DNA of 64,000 nucleotides from Amycolatopsis pretoriensis (lineage in GTDB: Bacteria; Actinomycetota; Actinomycetes; Mycobacteriales; Pseudonocardiaceae), in assembly GCF_900107925.1 (NCBI RefSeq), contig NZ_FNUJ01000013.1, positions 62,001-126,000 on the forward strand, written 5' to 3'. Below are positions 1-7,942 of this stretch, piece after piece. A program made the translations under genes and the position numbers. The stretch's first letter is position 1. Each line of letters begins with the position of its first letter. The notes under the pieces were generated by a model. It was not told the DNA's origin and searched no databases. It saw only the letters and a program-made list of their open reading frames with translations.

Positions 1-44
1 CGGCTCGTCGGGGTCGACACCCACCGAGGAAGAAGAACCGAGCC

Positions 45-76
45 GGCGGGCGTGCAGGAACCCCCGCACGCCCGCC
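45..76. terminator. Hairpin terminator downstream of the valine-type dehydrogenase gene
   Basis: An 11-bp perfect inverted repeat (GGCGGGCGTGC at 45-55, its complement at 66-76) encloses a 10-nt loop. It lies 22 bp past the stop of the minus-strand dehydrogenase at 99. There is no long T-run, as is usual for GC-rich actinomycete terminators. Nothing else is recognisable in bases 1-98. Confidence 0.6.
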
Positions 77-98
77 GCTTCGAAGATGTCAGCAGGAC

Positions 99-1172
99 TC
101 ACACGGTCATGATGGACCGCAGCCGCCCGACCTCCGCCATCCGGCGCTCCGCGAGCCGGTCGGCCGCCGTCGCCGGGGGCACGCCGTCGGTGTCCGCCAG
201 CGCGAACACCGCTTTCGTCGTGTCGTAGATGGCCGTCGTCTTGCGCTTGGCCCGCTCGAAGTTGAAGCCGTGGCGCTCATCGTCGACCTGGATGACGCCG
301 CCGGCGTTGACCAGGTAGTCCGGGGCGTACAGGACACCGCGGTCGGCGAGCTGCTTGTCGATGCCCGCGTGCGCGAGCTGGTTGTTCGCCGCGCCGCACA
401 CGATGCGGGCGCCGAGCACCGGCACGGTTTCGTCGTTCAGGACGCCGCCCAGCGCGCACGGCGCGAAGACGTCCAGCTCGGCGCGCAGCAGAGTGTCCAC
501 ATCGGACACCACCTGCACGTTCGGGTAGATCGACCGCGTGCGCGAGATGGCCGGCGCGTAGACGTCGGTGATCGTCACCTGCGCGCCGGCGTCCACGAGG
601 TGCCCGACAAGGATGTGCCCGACCTTGCCGACGCCGGCCACGCCGACGCGCTTGCCCGCCAGGTCGGGGCTGCCCCAGAGGTGCTCGGCCGAGGCACGCA
701 TGCCCTGGAAGACGCCGAACGCGGTGAGCACGGACGAGTCGCCGGCCCCGCCGTCTTCGGGTGAGCGGCCGGTGACGTACTGGGACTCGCGAGCCACGAC
801 GTCCATGTCCTGCACGTACGTGCCGACGTCGCACGCCGTGATGTAACGGCCGTTCAGGGACTGCACGAAACGCCCGTACGCGCGCAGGAGCGCTTCGGAC
901 TTGAGCGTCTTCGGGTCGCCGATGATGACGGCCTTGCCGCCACCGAGGTCGAGCCCGGCCAGCGCGTTCTTGTACGCCATGCCCTTGGACAGCGCGAGCA
1001 CGTCGTCGAGCGCGTCGGATTCGGTGGCGTAGGGGTGGAAGCGCGTCCCGCCCAGAGCGGGGCCGAGCGCCGTGGAGTAGATGCCGATGATGGCCTTCAG
1101 GCCACTGGCTTCGTCGTGGCAGTACACGACCTGTTCGTGCCCGGTGCCCCGGGCGAACACTCCTTCGGTCAC
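99..1172 (-). CDS. vdh: Glu/Leu/Phe/Val dehydrogenase, valine/leucine dehydrogenase type
   Basis: NAD-dependent oxidative deamination of a branched-chain amino acid to its 2-oxo acid, cytosolic, feeding catabolism and acyl-CoA primer supply. The 357-residue product carries the substrate-domain signature GPALGGTRFHPY near residue 36, the lysine-bearing DLGGGKAVI near 75, and the dinucleotide loop GVAGVGKVG near 177; length fits Leu/Val dehydrogenases (about 360) and not the longer glutamate enzymes. I chose the GTG at 1172 because AAAGGAG (1187-1181) lies 8 nt upstream; longer in-frame starts lack a ribosome site and add a disordered tail. Family assignment is firm; valine over leucine preference is inferred from actinomycete relatives. 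Confidence 0.88.
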   Translation of the reverse strand: MTEGVFARGTGHEQVVYCHDEASGLKAIIGIYSTALGPALGGTRFHPYATESDALDDVLALSKGMAYKNALAGLDLGGGKAVIIGDPKTLKSEALLRAYGRFVQSLNGRYITACDVGTYVQDMDVVARESQYVTGRSPEDGGAGDSSVLTAFGVFQGMRASAEHLWGSPDLAGKRVGVAGVGKVGHILVGHLVDAGAQVTITDVYAPAISRTRSIYPNVQVVSDVDTLLRAELDVFAPCALGGVLNDETVPVLGARIVCGAANNQLAHAGIDKQLADRGVLYAPDYLVNAGGVIQVDDERHGFNFERAKRKTTAIYDTTKAVFALADTDGVPPATAADRLAERRMAEVGRLRSIMTV

Positions 1173-1297
1173 GGTGGTGACTCCTTTGTCATCCGCGCCC
1201 GGTTCGTGGCCGGGACGCGCTTCACGGGTCGATGGGAGCCCCACGCGCGGAGGTCGTCCGCCCGCCGGGTGCCCGGCACCAACCTAGATCCCCGATG

Positions 1298-1325
1298 ATC
1301 GCGAGACCAGTGGAGGTCCCGCGAT
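1298..1325. terminator. Hairpin downstream of kynU
   Basis: ATCGCGAGACC (1298-1308) pairs with 1315-1325 around a 6-nt loop, with one wobble position in an 11-bp stem. It lies 12 bp past the stop of kynU, read on the minus strand, so it probably ends the paaX-kynA-kynU transcript. Confidence 0.5.
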
Positions 1326-1337
1326 ACGGACCGGTAA

Positions 1338-2531
1338 TCAGCCCGCGATCACCTTGCCGAGGGTGCGCATCGCCGTCTCGAGCTGGACGTCCGACAGGTA
1401 CGGCGCCGGCCCGAAGCGCAGGTACTGCCCCCGGCTGTCGGTGCGGACGCCCTCCGCGGCCAGCGCCGCCTGCAGCCCGGACGCGTCGGCGCAGCGCAGC
1501 GAGAGGAACCCGCCGAGCCGCTCCAGCTCGACCGTTCGGTCCCGCGAGACGACGTCCGAAGGCAGCGCGAGCGAGTCGAACACCGACGCGAGCAGGCCCA
1601 CCTGGTGCTGGGAGACCTCACGCAGGAACTCCGGCGTGAGGCCCTGCTCGGCGAAGAACCGCTGGACCCGGGCGCCGCGGTAGTGGCTCGCCGGGTCGTA
1701 GGTCGCGCCGGCGAAGCGGTCGCCGCCGGTGGCGTAGGCAACCTTGCCCGGCTCCCGCTCGTCGGCGAGCGCGCCGAACTCGGCGTACCAGCCGGTGATC
1801 ACCGGGCGCAGCTCCTGGGCGTGCGCGGGCAGCCGCAGGAAGCAGTTGCCCTCGCCGAGCTGCAGGTACTTGTAGCCGCCGCCGAGCACCCACGCGTTGG
1901 TGAGCCCGAGGTCGTGCAGCGGGAACGGCACGACGCCCAGCGCGTGGTAGGCGTCGACGACCAGCTCGATCGACCGGCCGCGGCACGAGTCGGCGAGGTG
2001 CGCGAGCCCCGGGACCAGCCTCGACGTCTCGAAGAGCACCGCCGACACGAGCACGGCGGCGGTGTCGTCGTTCACCTCGGCCGCGACGCGCTCGGCCAGC
2101 GACGTCACCGGGTCGAGCGGCACGCGCACGACCTCGACGCCCTCCTCCTCGAGCCGGGCGAGCTGGCGGCGCAGGGTGTGGAACTCGCCGTCGGTGGTGA
2201 CCAGGCGCGGCCTTCGCGGCAGCTCCATCGCCGAGAGGAACCGCAGCACGAGGTCGTGCGTGCTCGCGCCCAGCGCGTACTCGCCGTGCGGGTCGCCGAG
2301 CAGCAGGCGGAAGCCCGCGCGCAGCTGGTCGGCCTTCGCGAACGCGCGTCCCCACTTCTCGTCGACGTCGCGGGCGGCGTCCGCGAAGGACTCCCGCAGG
2401 CCCTCCTCGGCGACGTCCGGCCACGCCTGGTGCGAGTGGCCGGACAGCAGCAGGCGTTCGGCGACGCCGAAGCGGGAGTAGTGCGGGGCGAGCGCGTTGT
2501 CGTCCGCGCGCAGGTCGTCCAAAGTGGTCAC
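1338..2531 (-). CDS. kynU: Kynureninase-like PLP enzyme
   Basis: Predicted PLP-dependent hydrolysis of kynurenine to anthranilate and alanine. The 397-residue fold-type I protein has the class-V aminotransferase layout: VVDAYHALG holds the cofactor Asp, and the PLP lysine lies in GGGYKYLQLGEG. The GTG at 2531 overlaps the kynA stop by 4 bp (GTGA), implying translational coupling, which is why I take this start over an upstream in-frame ATG lying within kynA. Placement directly after tryptophan 2,3-dioxygenase supports the kynurenine role; the sequence is somewhat divergent from classical KynU, so a related beta-hydrolase is possible. Third gene of a three-gene operon behind a PaaX-type regulator. 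Confidence 0.82.
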   Translation of the reverse strand: MTTLDDLRADDNALAPHYSRFGVAERLLLSGHSHQAWPDVAEEGLRESFADAARDVDEKWGRAFAKADQLRAGFRLLLGDPHGEYALGASTHDLVLRFLSAMELPRRPRLVTTDGEFHTLRRQLARLEEEGVEVVRVPLDPVTSLAERVAAEVNDDTAAVLVSAVLFETSRLVPGLAHLADSCRGRSIELVVDAYHALGVVPFPLHDLGLTNAWVLGGGYKYLQLGEGNCFLRLPAHAQELRPVITGWYAEFGALADEREPGKVAYATGGDRFAGATYDPASHYRGARVQRFFAEQGLTPEFLREVSQHQVGLLASVFDSLALPSDVVSRDRTVELERLGGFLSLRCADASGLQAALAAEGVRTDSRGQYLRFGPAPYLSDVQLETAMRTLGKVIAG

Positions 2532-3322
2532 AGTCGGCTCCGTACGGCCCAGAGATCCGGGAACATCGGCTGGAAGAGCGTGGTACGCAGGTAGGTCGCG
2601 CCGGATGACCCTCCCGTCCCGGTCTTGTCGCCGATGGTGCGTTCGACCATCTTCACGTGCCGGTAGCGCCACTCCTGCATCCCTTCGTCGAGATCCACCA
2701 GACATTCCGCGACGACCGACGGTCCGCCGTCGTCGCTGTACACGTCCAGCAATATCGCCTGCAGGGCCGGGGAGGGCTCCACCGGTCGAGTGACGTCTCG
2801 GTCACACTCCACGGAATAGCCAGAAGCCTTGAGGTACGCCAGAAAAGAGTCGAACAAGGACGGTCGCGCCATCGCGTCGGCAATGCGTTTGCGCTGCTCG
2901 CCACCCTCGGGGTAGTGCGCGAACACGCGCTCGTCGCGGCGGCCCAGCACGGCTTCCAGCTCGCGGAACTGGGCCGACTGGAAGCCGGAGGAGGCGTCCA
3001 AACGGGCGCGGAAGCTCGTGAACTGGCTGGGGGTCATGGTTTCCAGCACGTCGATCTGCGCGACGGCGACCTTGAGGATCGTCAGGATCCGCCGCAGGAC
3101 GCGGATCGAGTGCGCCGTCTTGCCCGCGGCGAGGTTCCGCTGGAGGAACTCGGCTTCGTGCAGGATCTGCTTGAACCACAGCTCGTACACCTGGTGGATC
3201 ACGATGAACAGCAGTTCGTCGTGCTCGTCCGAACGCGTCCGCTGCGCGTTCAGCACCTCGTCCAGCGCCAGGTACGAGGTGTAGCTCAGGGCTTCCTGCG
3301 TCTTGGCGTCGATGTCGGTCAT
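2528..3322 (-). CDS. kynA: Tryptophan 2,3-dioxygenase
   Basis: Heme enzyme that opens the indole ring of L-tryptophan to give N-formylkynurenine, the first step of the kynurenine pathway. The 264-residue product has the distal-pocket segment IVIHQVYELWFKQ (His43), the SSGFQSAQFRELE segment, and the C-terminal block QEWRYRHVKMVERTIG followed by GTGGSSG, which carries the proximal heme His and the substrate-binding loop. The ATG at 3322 overlaps the upstream paaX stop by 4 bp (ATGA), and the stop overlaps the kynU GTG by 4 bp, so three cistrons are coupled. Length is typical for bacterial TDO. Confidence 0.95.
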   Translation of the reverse strand: MTDIDAKTQEALSYTSYLALDEVLNAQRTRSDEHDELLFIVIHQVYELWFKQILHEAEFLQRNLAAGKTAHSIRVLRRILTILKVAVAQIDVLETMTPSQFTSFRARLDASSGFQSAQFRELEAVLGRRDERVFAHYPEGGEQRKRIADAMARPSLFDSFLAYLKASGYSVECDRDVTRPVEPSPALQAILLDVYSDDGGPSVVAECLVDLDEGMQEWRYRHVKMVERTIGDKTGTGGSSGATYLRTTLFQPMFPDLWAVRSRL

Positions 3323-4134
3323 CCTTTGGTCACCTCGTCGAAGTGGCGCTGTGCGGCCGGAGCCAGCGCGGTGTACAGATCGTGGAACAACTCGACCGCG
3401 GCCGCCCGGCGATCCGGTGCGGGCACCAGGTCGGCGGGCAGTTCCGGGTCGAGCGACGGGAACGCCCGGAAGGTGTGCACCAGGCGCGCGTGCACCTCGA
3501 ACGCCTCGGCGTCCGGGGTCTCCTTCCCCGCGTACCCGCCGAACTGGGCGACGAACGCCGTGTAGCGCGCGGCGAGGTCGTCGAGGTCCCAGGCCCGGCC
3601 GGCGAAGCGGCGGACGTCGAGGGCGGCCGACGGGCGGCCGAGCAGGAGGCCGGCGTGCTCGGTGACGTCCAGCTCGCCGAGCAGGGCGACGACCTCGGCC
3701 TCGCGGTCGTGCGGGGCGATCCAGGTGCCGTCCTGGTACGGCCCGAATCCGAGGAACCGCAGCCGCCGGACCAGGCGCTCCCGGGCCTGGCGGCGGCTCT
3801 CCGGGATGCTCTGCCAGAGCACCGTCCACTCGCCCGCGGCGCGCTCGCGGCGGCCGAGGGAGAAGATCCGGTGGTCGCCGTCGGCGAGCAGCGCGATGGT
3901 GCGGCGGGTCAGCGAGTAGTGCACGGTGCGGCCCTCGCGGTGCCGCTGGAGCAGCCCGCGGCGCACCACGCGGGTCAGCGCGATGCGGGCCGCGCCGTCG
4001 GAGAAGCCCAGCTCGGCGAGCGCCGCGACCAGGCCGCCGGACCACACTCGCCGGGTCTCGCGCGGGTGCACGTAGCTGCCCAGCAACGTCACGACCAGCT
4101 CCTGCGGGCTGGTGTCGAAGGCGTCTCCAGGCAT
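3319..4134 (-). CDS. PaaX-family transcriptional regulator
   Basis: A 271-residue repressor of the PaaX family, whose known members sense aryl-CoA thioesters. The N-terminal winged helix covers about residues 10-80 (the ARIALTRVVRRGLLQ region contains the recognition helix), followed by the PaaX central and C-terminal domains. It is first in the operon with kynA and kynU and divergent from a creatininase / aryl-CoA ligase / SDR / hydratase operon. I infer that anthraniloyl-CoA made by the divergent ligase is the inducer. A possible operator inverted repeat lies in the shared promoter at 4147-4170. Confidence 0.85.
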   Translation of the reverse strand: MPGDAFDTSPQELVVTLLGSYVHPRETRRVWSGGLVAALAELGFSDGAARIALTRVVRRGLLQRHREGRTVHYSLTRRTIALLADGDHRIFSLGRRERAAGEWTVLWQSIPESRRQARERLVRRLRFLGFGPYQDGTWIAPHDREAEVVALLGELDVTEHAGLLLGRPSAALDVRRFAGRAWDLDDLAARYTAFVAQFGGYAGKETPDAEAFEVHARLVHTFRAFPSLDPELPADLVPAPDRRAAAVELFHDLYTALAPAAQRHFDEVTKG

Positions 4135-4146
4135 GGCGCAACTCTA

Positions 4147-4170
4147 TACACCCCAGGCCGCTGCGGTGTA
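4147..4170. promoter_or_regulatory. Inverted repeat between paaX and the creatininase operon
   Basis: TACACC (4147-4152) and GGTGTA (4165-4170) form an exact 6-bp inverted repeat with a 12-nt spacer, within the 47 bp between the two divergent start codons (4134 and 4182). The location suits a PaaX operator covering both promoters. Short arms make this a suggestion only. Confidence 0.35.
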
Positions 4171-4181
4171 GCTTGATTTGC

Positions 4182-4934
4182 GTGACGTACTTCGCGGACT
4201 TCAGCTCGCGGCAGGTCGCGGCGCTGGCCAACGGCGACCGCACGCCGGTGCTGCTGCTCCCGCTGGGTGCGATCGAGCCGCACGGGCCGCACGCGCCGCT
4301 GGGCACCGACCCGCTGATCTCGCGCGGGATGTGCGAGCGCGCGGCCGCTCGCTTGGCCGCCGACTCCGAAGTGCACGTCCTGGTGCTGCCCGAGGTGCCC
4401 TACGGCGTGACGCGGTTCGCGGCCGGGTTCGCCGGCGGTGTCCACATCGGCGAGGAGACGCTGCACTCGCTGCTGGTCGACATCGGCTCCGCGCTGATCG
4501 GCCAGCGGTTCCGCCGGATCCTGCTGGTCAACAACCACTTCGAGCCCGCGCACCTGGTCACGCTGCGGCGGGCGGTGGAGACGCTCAACTTCGCCTACGA
4601 CGGCCGCGTCGCGCTGCTCGACCTGGTCCGGCGGCGGCACGCGCAGCGGCTGACCGAGGAATTCAAGTCCGGCGAGTGCCACGCGGGGCGGTACGAGACG
4701 TCGCTCGTGCTCGCCGACCGGCCCGAGCTGGTCGACCAGCCGCTGATGCGGACGTTGCCGCACGTGCCCGTCAGCCTGGCTTCGGCCCCTGCCGACGGCG
4801 GCTTCCGCGAGATGGGGATGACCGAGGCGTACTGCGGGGCGCCCGCCGAGGCGACCGCGTCGGAAGGCGAAGAGACTTTCTCCACGTTGACCGACCTGCT
4901 GGTGGAAGCGATCCGGGAGCTGGCCCGTGAGTGA
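4182..4934 (+). CDS. Creatininase-family amidohydrolase, candidate formylkynurenine deformylase
   Basis: A 250-residue metal-dependent amidohydrolase of the creatininase fold (family members: creatininase, MftE, and ArfB, a formamide deformylase). Metal-binding signatures are visible: LPLGAIEPHGPHAPLGTD near the N-terminus, LLVNNHFEP, and GECHAGRYETS. It heads the operon divergent from paaX-kynA-kynU. No classical KynB is seen nearby, so deformylation of N-formylkynurenine is an attractive inference, not shown by sequence. I chose GTG 4182; a TTG at 4173 is in frame but less likely. Its stop overlaps the next start by 8 bp. Confidence 0.8.
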   Translation: MTYFADFSSRQVAALANGDRTPVLLLPLGAIEPHGPHAPLGTDPLISRGMCERAAARLAADSEVHVLVLPEVPYGVTRFAAGFAGGVHIGEETLHSLLVDIGSALIGQRFRRILLVNNHFEPAHLVTLRRAVETLNFAYDGRVALLDLVRRRHAQRLTEEFKSGECHAGRYETSLVLADRPELVDQPLMRTLPHVPVSLASAPADGGFREMGMTEAYCGAPAEATASEGEETFSTLTDLLVEAIRELARE

Positions 4935-6429
4935 GCCGTTCAACCTCGCCACGCACTTCCTCGACCGGCACGCGGCATCGGGCCGCGTCGCCCTGTACAC
5001 CGGGGATCGCTCGGTCACGTACGCCGAACTGGCCGAGCTGGCCAACCGCGCCGGGAACGTGCTGCTCGACGCCGGTGTCCGAAGAGGACAGCGCGTGCTC
5101 CTGGCGCTGAGCGACGGCGAGGAGTTCGTCGCGACCTGGTACGGCGCGCAGAAGATCGGCGCGGTCACCGCCGAGGTCTACCCGTTCCTGCAGCCGAAGG
5201 ACTACGCGTACTACCTCGGTTACACCGAGGCCGTGGCCGTGATCGCGGACGCCGTCACGCTGCCCGCGCTCCGCGAAGCGGGCGCGCGGAACCTGTTGGT
5301 GCTCGGCGTCCTGGAAAGCGAACTGCGGCCGGGTGAACGTCCGTTCCGGACCCTGCTGGACGCCGCGTCACCCTCGCTCGACGCCGCACCGACCACGGTG
5401 GACGACGTGGGGATCTGGAAGTTCACCACCGGCAGCACCGGCGCGCCCAAGGCGTGCGTGCATCCGTTGCGCAGTCCCAAGGAGAGCTTCGAGCGGTACG
5501 CCGTCCAAACTCTCGGATTGCGAGAGGACGACCGCGTTCTCGCCGTGCCCAAGCTGTTCTTCGGGTACGCCCGCGATCTGGTGGCGCTGTTCCCGTTCGG
5601 CGTCGGCGCCGCGGGGATCGCGTTCCCCGAGCGCAGCACCGCGGACCTGATGTTCGAGCTGATCGCCCGTCACCGGCCGACCGTGCTGGTCAACGTGCCG
5701 ACCATGATGAGCGCGATGGTGGCGCACCCGGCCGCGGCGGCGCAGGACCTCAGCTGCCTGCGGATGACGACGTCCGCCGGCGAGGCGCTGCCGTCGGAGC
5801 TGCACCGCAAGTGGGACGCGATGTTCGGGGTGCCGGTGGTGGACGGGATCGGCTCGTCGGAGGCGTACCACATCTACCTGTCGAACCGGCCTGGCGCGGC
5901 GCGGGCCGGCACGCTCGGCACGCCCGTGCCCGGCTACACCGCCGAGGTCGTGGACGAGGTCGGGAATCCGTTGCTGGACGGGGAAATCGGGCCGCTGCGG
6001 GTGAGCGGGCCGACGATCGCCCTGGAGTACTACGGAGACGCCGAGAAGTCGGCGAGGACGTTCGACGGCGACACGCTGACGTCGAGCGACCTGTTCAGCC
6101 GGTCCGACGGCTACTTCCGCCACCACGGGCGCGCCGACGCGCTGCTCAAGGTCGGCGGGGTGTTCGTGGCGCCCGGCGAGATCGAGGACTGCCTGCTCGG
6201 CCACCCCGCGGTGGTGGACTGCGCGGTCGTCGGCCAGGAGGTCGACGGCCTGGTCGTGCCGCGCGCGTACGTCGTCGTGCGGGCGCCGGTGACCGCGGAC
6301 GAGCTGAAGGACCACGCCAAAGCCCACCTGGCCAAGCACAAGTACCCCCGCGAAGTGGTGTTCATGACGGAACTTCCCCGGACGGCCAACGGAAAGCTCG
6401 ACCGGCGTGCGCTGGCGGGCCGGTCGTGA
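4927..6429 (+). CDS. AMP-forming aryl-CoA ligase (benzoate/2-aminobenzoate-CoA ligase type)
   Basis: Activates an aromatic acid, probably anthranilate released by KynU, to its CoA thioester via the acyl-adenylate. The 500-residue protein has the P-loop-like motif TTGSTGAPK near residue 168, a GIGSSEAYHIY motif near 310, SDLFSRSDGYFRHHGR in the hinge region, and the catalytic lysine in RTANGKLDR near the C-terminus. The tract KLFFGYARD is characteristic of benzoate-CoA ligases. It overlaps both neighbours (8 bp upstream; GTGA with the SDR downstream), so the four genes from 4182 to 7942 are one transcript. Confidence 0.85.
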   Translation: MSEPFNLATHFLDRHAASGRVALYTGDRSVTYAELAELANRAGNVLLDAGVRRGQRVLLALSDGEEFVATWYGAQKIGAVTAEVYPFLQPKDYAYYLGYTEAVAVIADAVTLPALREAGARNLLVLGVLESELRPGERPFRTLLDAASPSLDAAPTTVDDVGIWKFTTGSTGAPKACVHPLRSPKESFERYAVQTLGLREDDRVLAVPKLFFGYARDLVALFPFGVGAAGIAFPERSTADLMFELIARHRPTVLVNVPTMMSAMVAHPAAAAQDLSCLRMTTSAGEALPSELHRKWDAMFGVPVVDGIGSSEAYHIYLSNRPGAARAGTLGTPVPGYTAEVVDEVGNPLLDGEIGPLRVSGPTIALEYYGDAEKSARTFDGDTLTSSDLFSRSDGYFRHHGRADALLKVGGVFVAPGEIEDCLLGHPAVVDCAVVGQEVDGLVVPRAYVVVRAPVTADELKDHAKAHLAKHKYPREVVFMTELPRTANGKLDRRALAGRS

Positions 6430-7118
6430 GCCGGCTGGTCGTGGTCACGGGCGGCACCCGCGGGATCGGCGCGGCGATCGCGGCGCGCTTCCGTTCCACC
6501 GGCGACACGGTGCTCGCACCGGGACGCGCGGAATGTGACGTCACCGACGAGGACGCCGTCGTGGAGTATTTCGCCTCCGCCGGGCCGGTGGACGTGCTGG
6601 TGAACAACGCCGGGATCTCGTCGAGCGCACCGCTTTCCCGGACCACTTTGGACGATTGGCGGTCGCAGATCGAGGTCAACGCGACCGGCGCTTTCCTGTG
6701 CACGCGGGCGGTCCTGCCGGGGATGCGTTCCCGGGACAGCGGCCGGATCGTCACGGTGGCGTCGACGGCATCGCACGTCGGCTACCGCTACACGGCGGGG
6801 TACACGGCGTCGAAGCACGCGGCGGCGGGGCTGATGCGAGCGGTGGCGGCGGAGCTGGCCGGCACCGGCGTCACGGCGAACGCGGTGTGCCCGGCGTTCG
6901 TCCGCACGGACATGACGGCGACTTCGGTGGAGCGGATCACGTCGCGGTCGGGCCGTTCGGCCGCCGAGGCGGAAGCGGCGCTGGCGGCGGCGTCCCCGCT
7001 CGGCCGTCTGCTGGAACCCGCGGAGGTGGCGTTCGCCGTCTCCTTCCTGGCGGCCCCGGAGGCCGCCGCGATCAACGGCCAGACCCTCGTACTCGACGGC
7101 GGAGGAATCCAGACATGA
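6426..7118 (+). CDS. SDR-family oxidoreductase
   Basis: NAD(P)-dependent short-chain dehydrogenase, 230 residues. It has the cofactor glycine motif TGGTRGIG near residue 9, NNAG in the central strand, and the Ser-Tyr-Lys catalytic set (VASTAS, then YTASK). The GTG at 6426 overlaps the ligase stop. Placement between an aryl-CoA ligase and an enoyl-CoA hydratase suggests oxidation of a hydroxyacyl-CoA produced during beta-oxidation-like processing of the dearomatised ring. The exact substrate cannot be read from the sequence. Confidence 0.85.
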   Translation: MSRLVVVTGGTRGIGAAIAARFRSTGDTVLAPGRAECDVTDEDAVVEYFASAGPVDVLVNNAGISSSAPLSRTTLDDWRSQIEVNATGAFLCTRAVLPGMRSRDSGRIVTVASTASHVGYRYTAGYTASKHAAAGLMRAVAAELAGTGVTANAVCPAFVRTDMTATSVERITSRSGRSAAEAEAALAAASPLGRLLEPAEVAFAVSFLAAPEAAAINGQTLVLDGGGIQT

Positions 7119-7942
7119 GCCCGTTCCGCGCGACCGCACCGCTGACGAAGGAGTGGGAGCACTTCGAGTTCACTGTGGACGATGGCGTCGCGACCGTGAC
7201 GTTCACCCGCCCGGACAAGCTGAACGCGCTGACGTTCGACGTCTACGCCGACCTGCGGGACCTGGTGCTGGAGCTGCCGCAGCACGAGGACGTGCGGGTG
7301 CTGGTGATCACCGGGCGGGGCCGCGGGTTCTGTTCGGGCGGCGACGTCGAGGAGATCATCGGCGAGCTGCAGAAGTTCGAGACGGCGCGGCTGCTGGAAT
7401 TCACCCGCATGACGGGCGCGGTGGTGAAGGCGCTGCGCGAGTGTCCGTTGCCGGTGATCGCGGCGGTCAACGGCGTGGCGGCGGGCGCGGGTTCGGTGAT
7501 CGCCCTGGCGAGTGACTTCCGGTTGCTGGCGGAGTCGGCGAAGTTCGCGTTCCTGTTCACGAAGGTGGGCTTGGCGGGGGCGGACATGGGGTCGGCTTAT
7601 CTGTTGCCGCGGCTGGTGGGGTTGGGTCGTGCGACGGAGTTGCTGATGCTGGGGGACAAACTGCCCGCCGCCCGCGCTTTCGAGATCGGTTTGGCTTCCC
7701 AGGTGGTTCCGGACGCGGAACTCCCCGCGGTCGCTTCAGCCCTGGCTCGCCGCTTGGCGGACGGGCCGGCGTTGGCGTACTCGACGACGAAGGTGCTGCT
7801 GACCCGCGAGCTGGACATGGACCTGGGCAGCGCGATCGAGCTGGAGGCGATGACCCAGGCGCTGCTGATGACGGCGAAGGACCACAAGGAGTTCTACGCG
7901 GCGTGGACCGCGGGCCGCGAACCCCGCTGGACGGGCCGCTAG
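7115..7942 (+). CDS. Enoyl-CoA hydratase/isomerase family protein
   Basis: Crotonase-fold enzyme of 275 residues. The CoA oxyanion-hole segments are visible: GRGFCSGGDVEE near residue 70 and AVNGVAAGAGSVIALASDFRL near 118, then the trimer helix and LTRELDMDLGSAIELE at the end. ATGA overlap with the SDR marks translational coupling. It ends the operon, converging with the SMP-30 gene with a 4-bp tail overlap. With the ligase and SDR it likely continues degradation of the aryl-CoA; a flavin 2-aminobenzoyl-CoA or salicylyl-CoA monooxygenase would be expected but is not in this window. Confidence 0.87.
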   Translation: MSPFRATAPLTKEWEHFEFTVDDGVATVTFTRPDKLNALTFDVYADLRDLVLELPQHEDVRVLVITGRGRGFCSGGDVEEIIGELQKFETARLLEFTRMTGAVVKALRECPLPVIAAVNGVAAGAGSVIALASDFRLLAESAKFAFLFTKVGLAGADMGSAYLLPRLVGLGRATELLMLGDKLPAARAFEIGLASQVVPDAELPAVASALARRLADGPALAYSTTKVLLTRELDMDLGSAIELEAMTQALLMTAKDHKEFYAAWTAGREPRWTGR

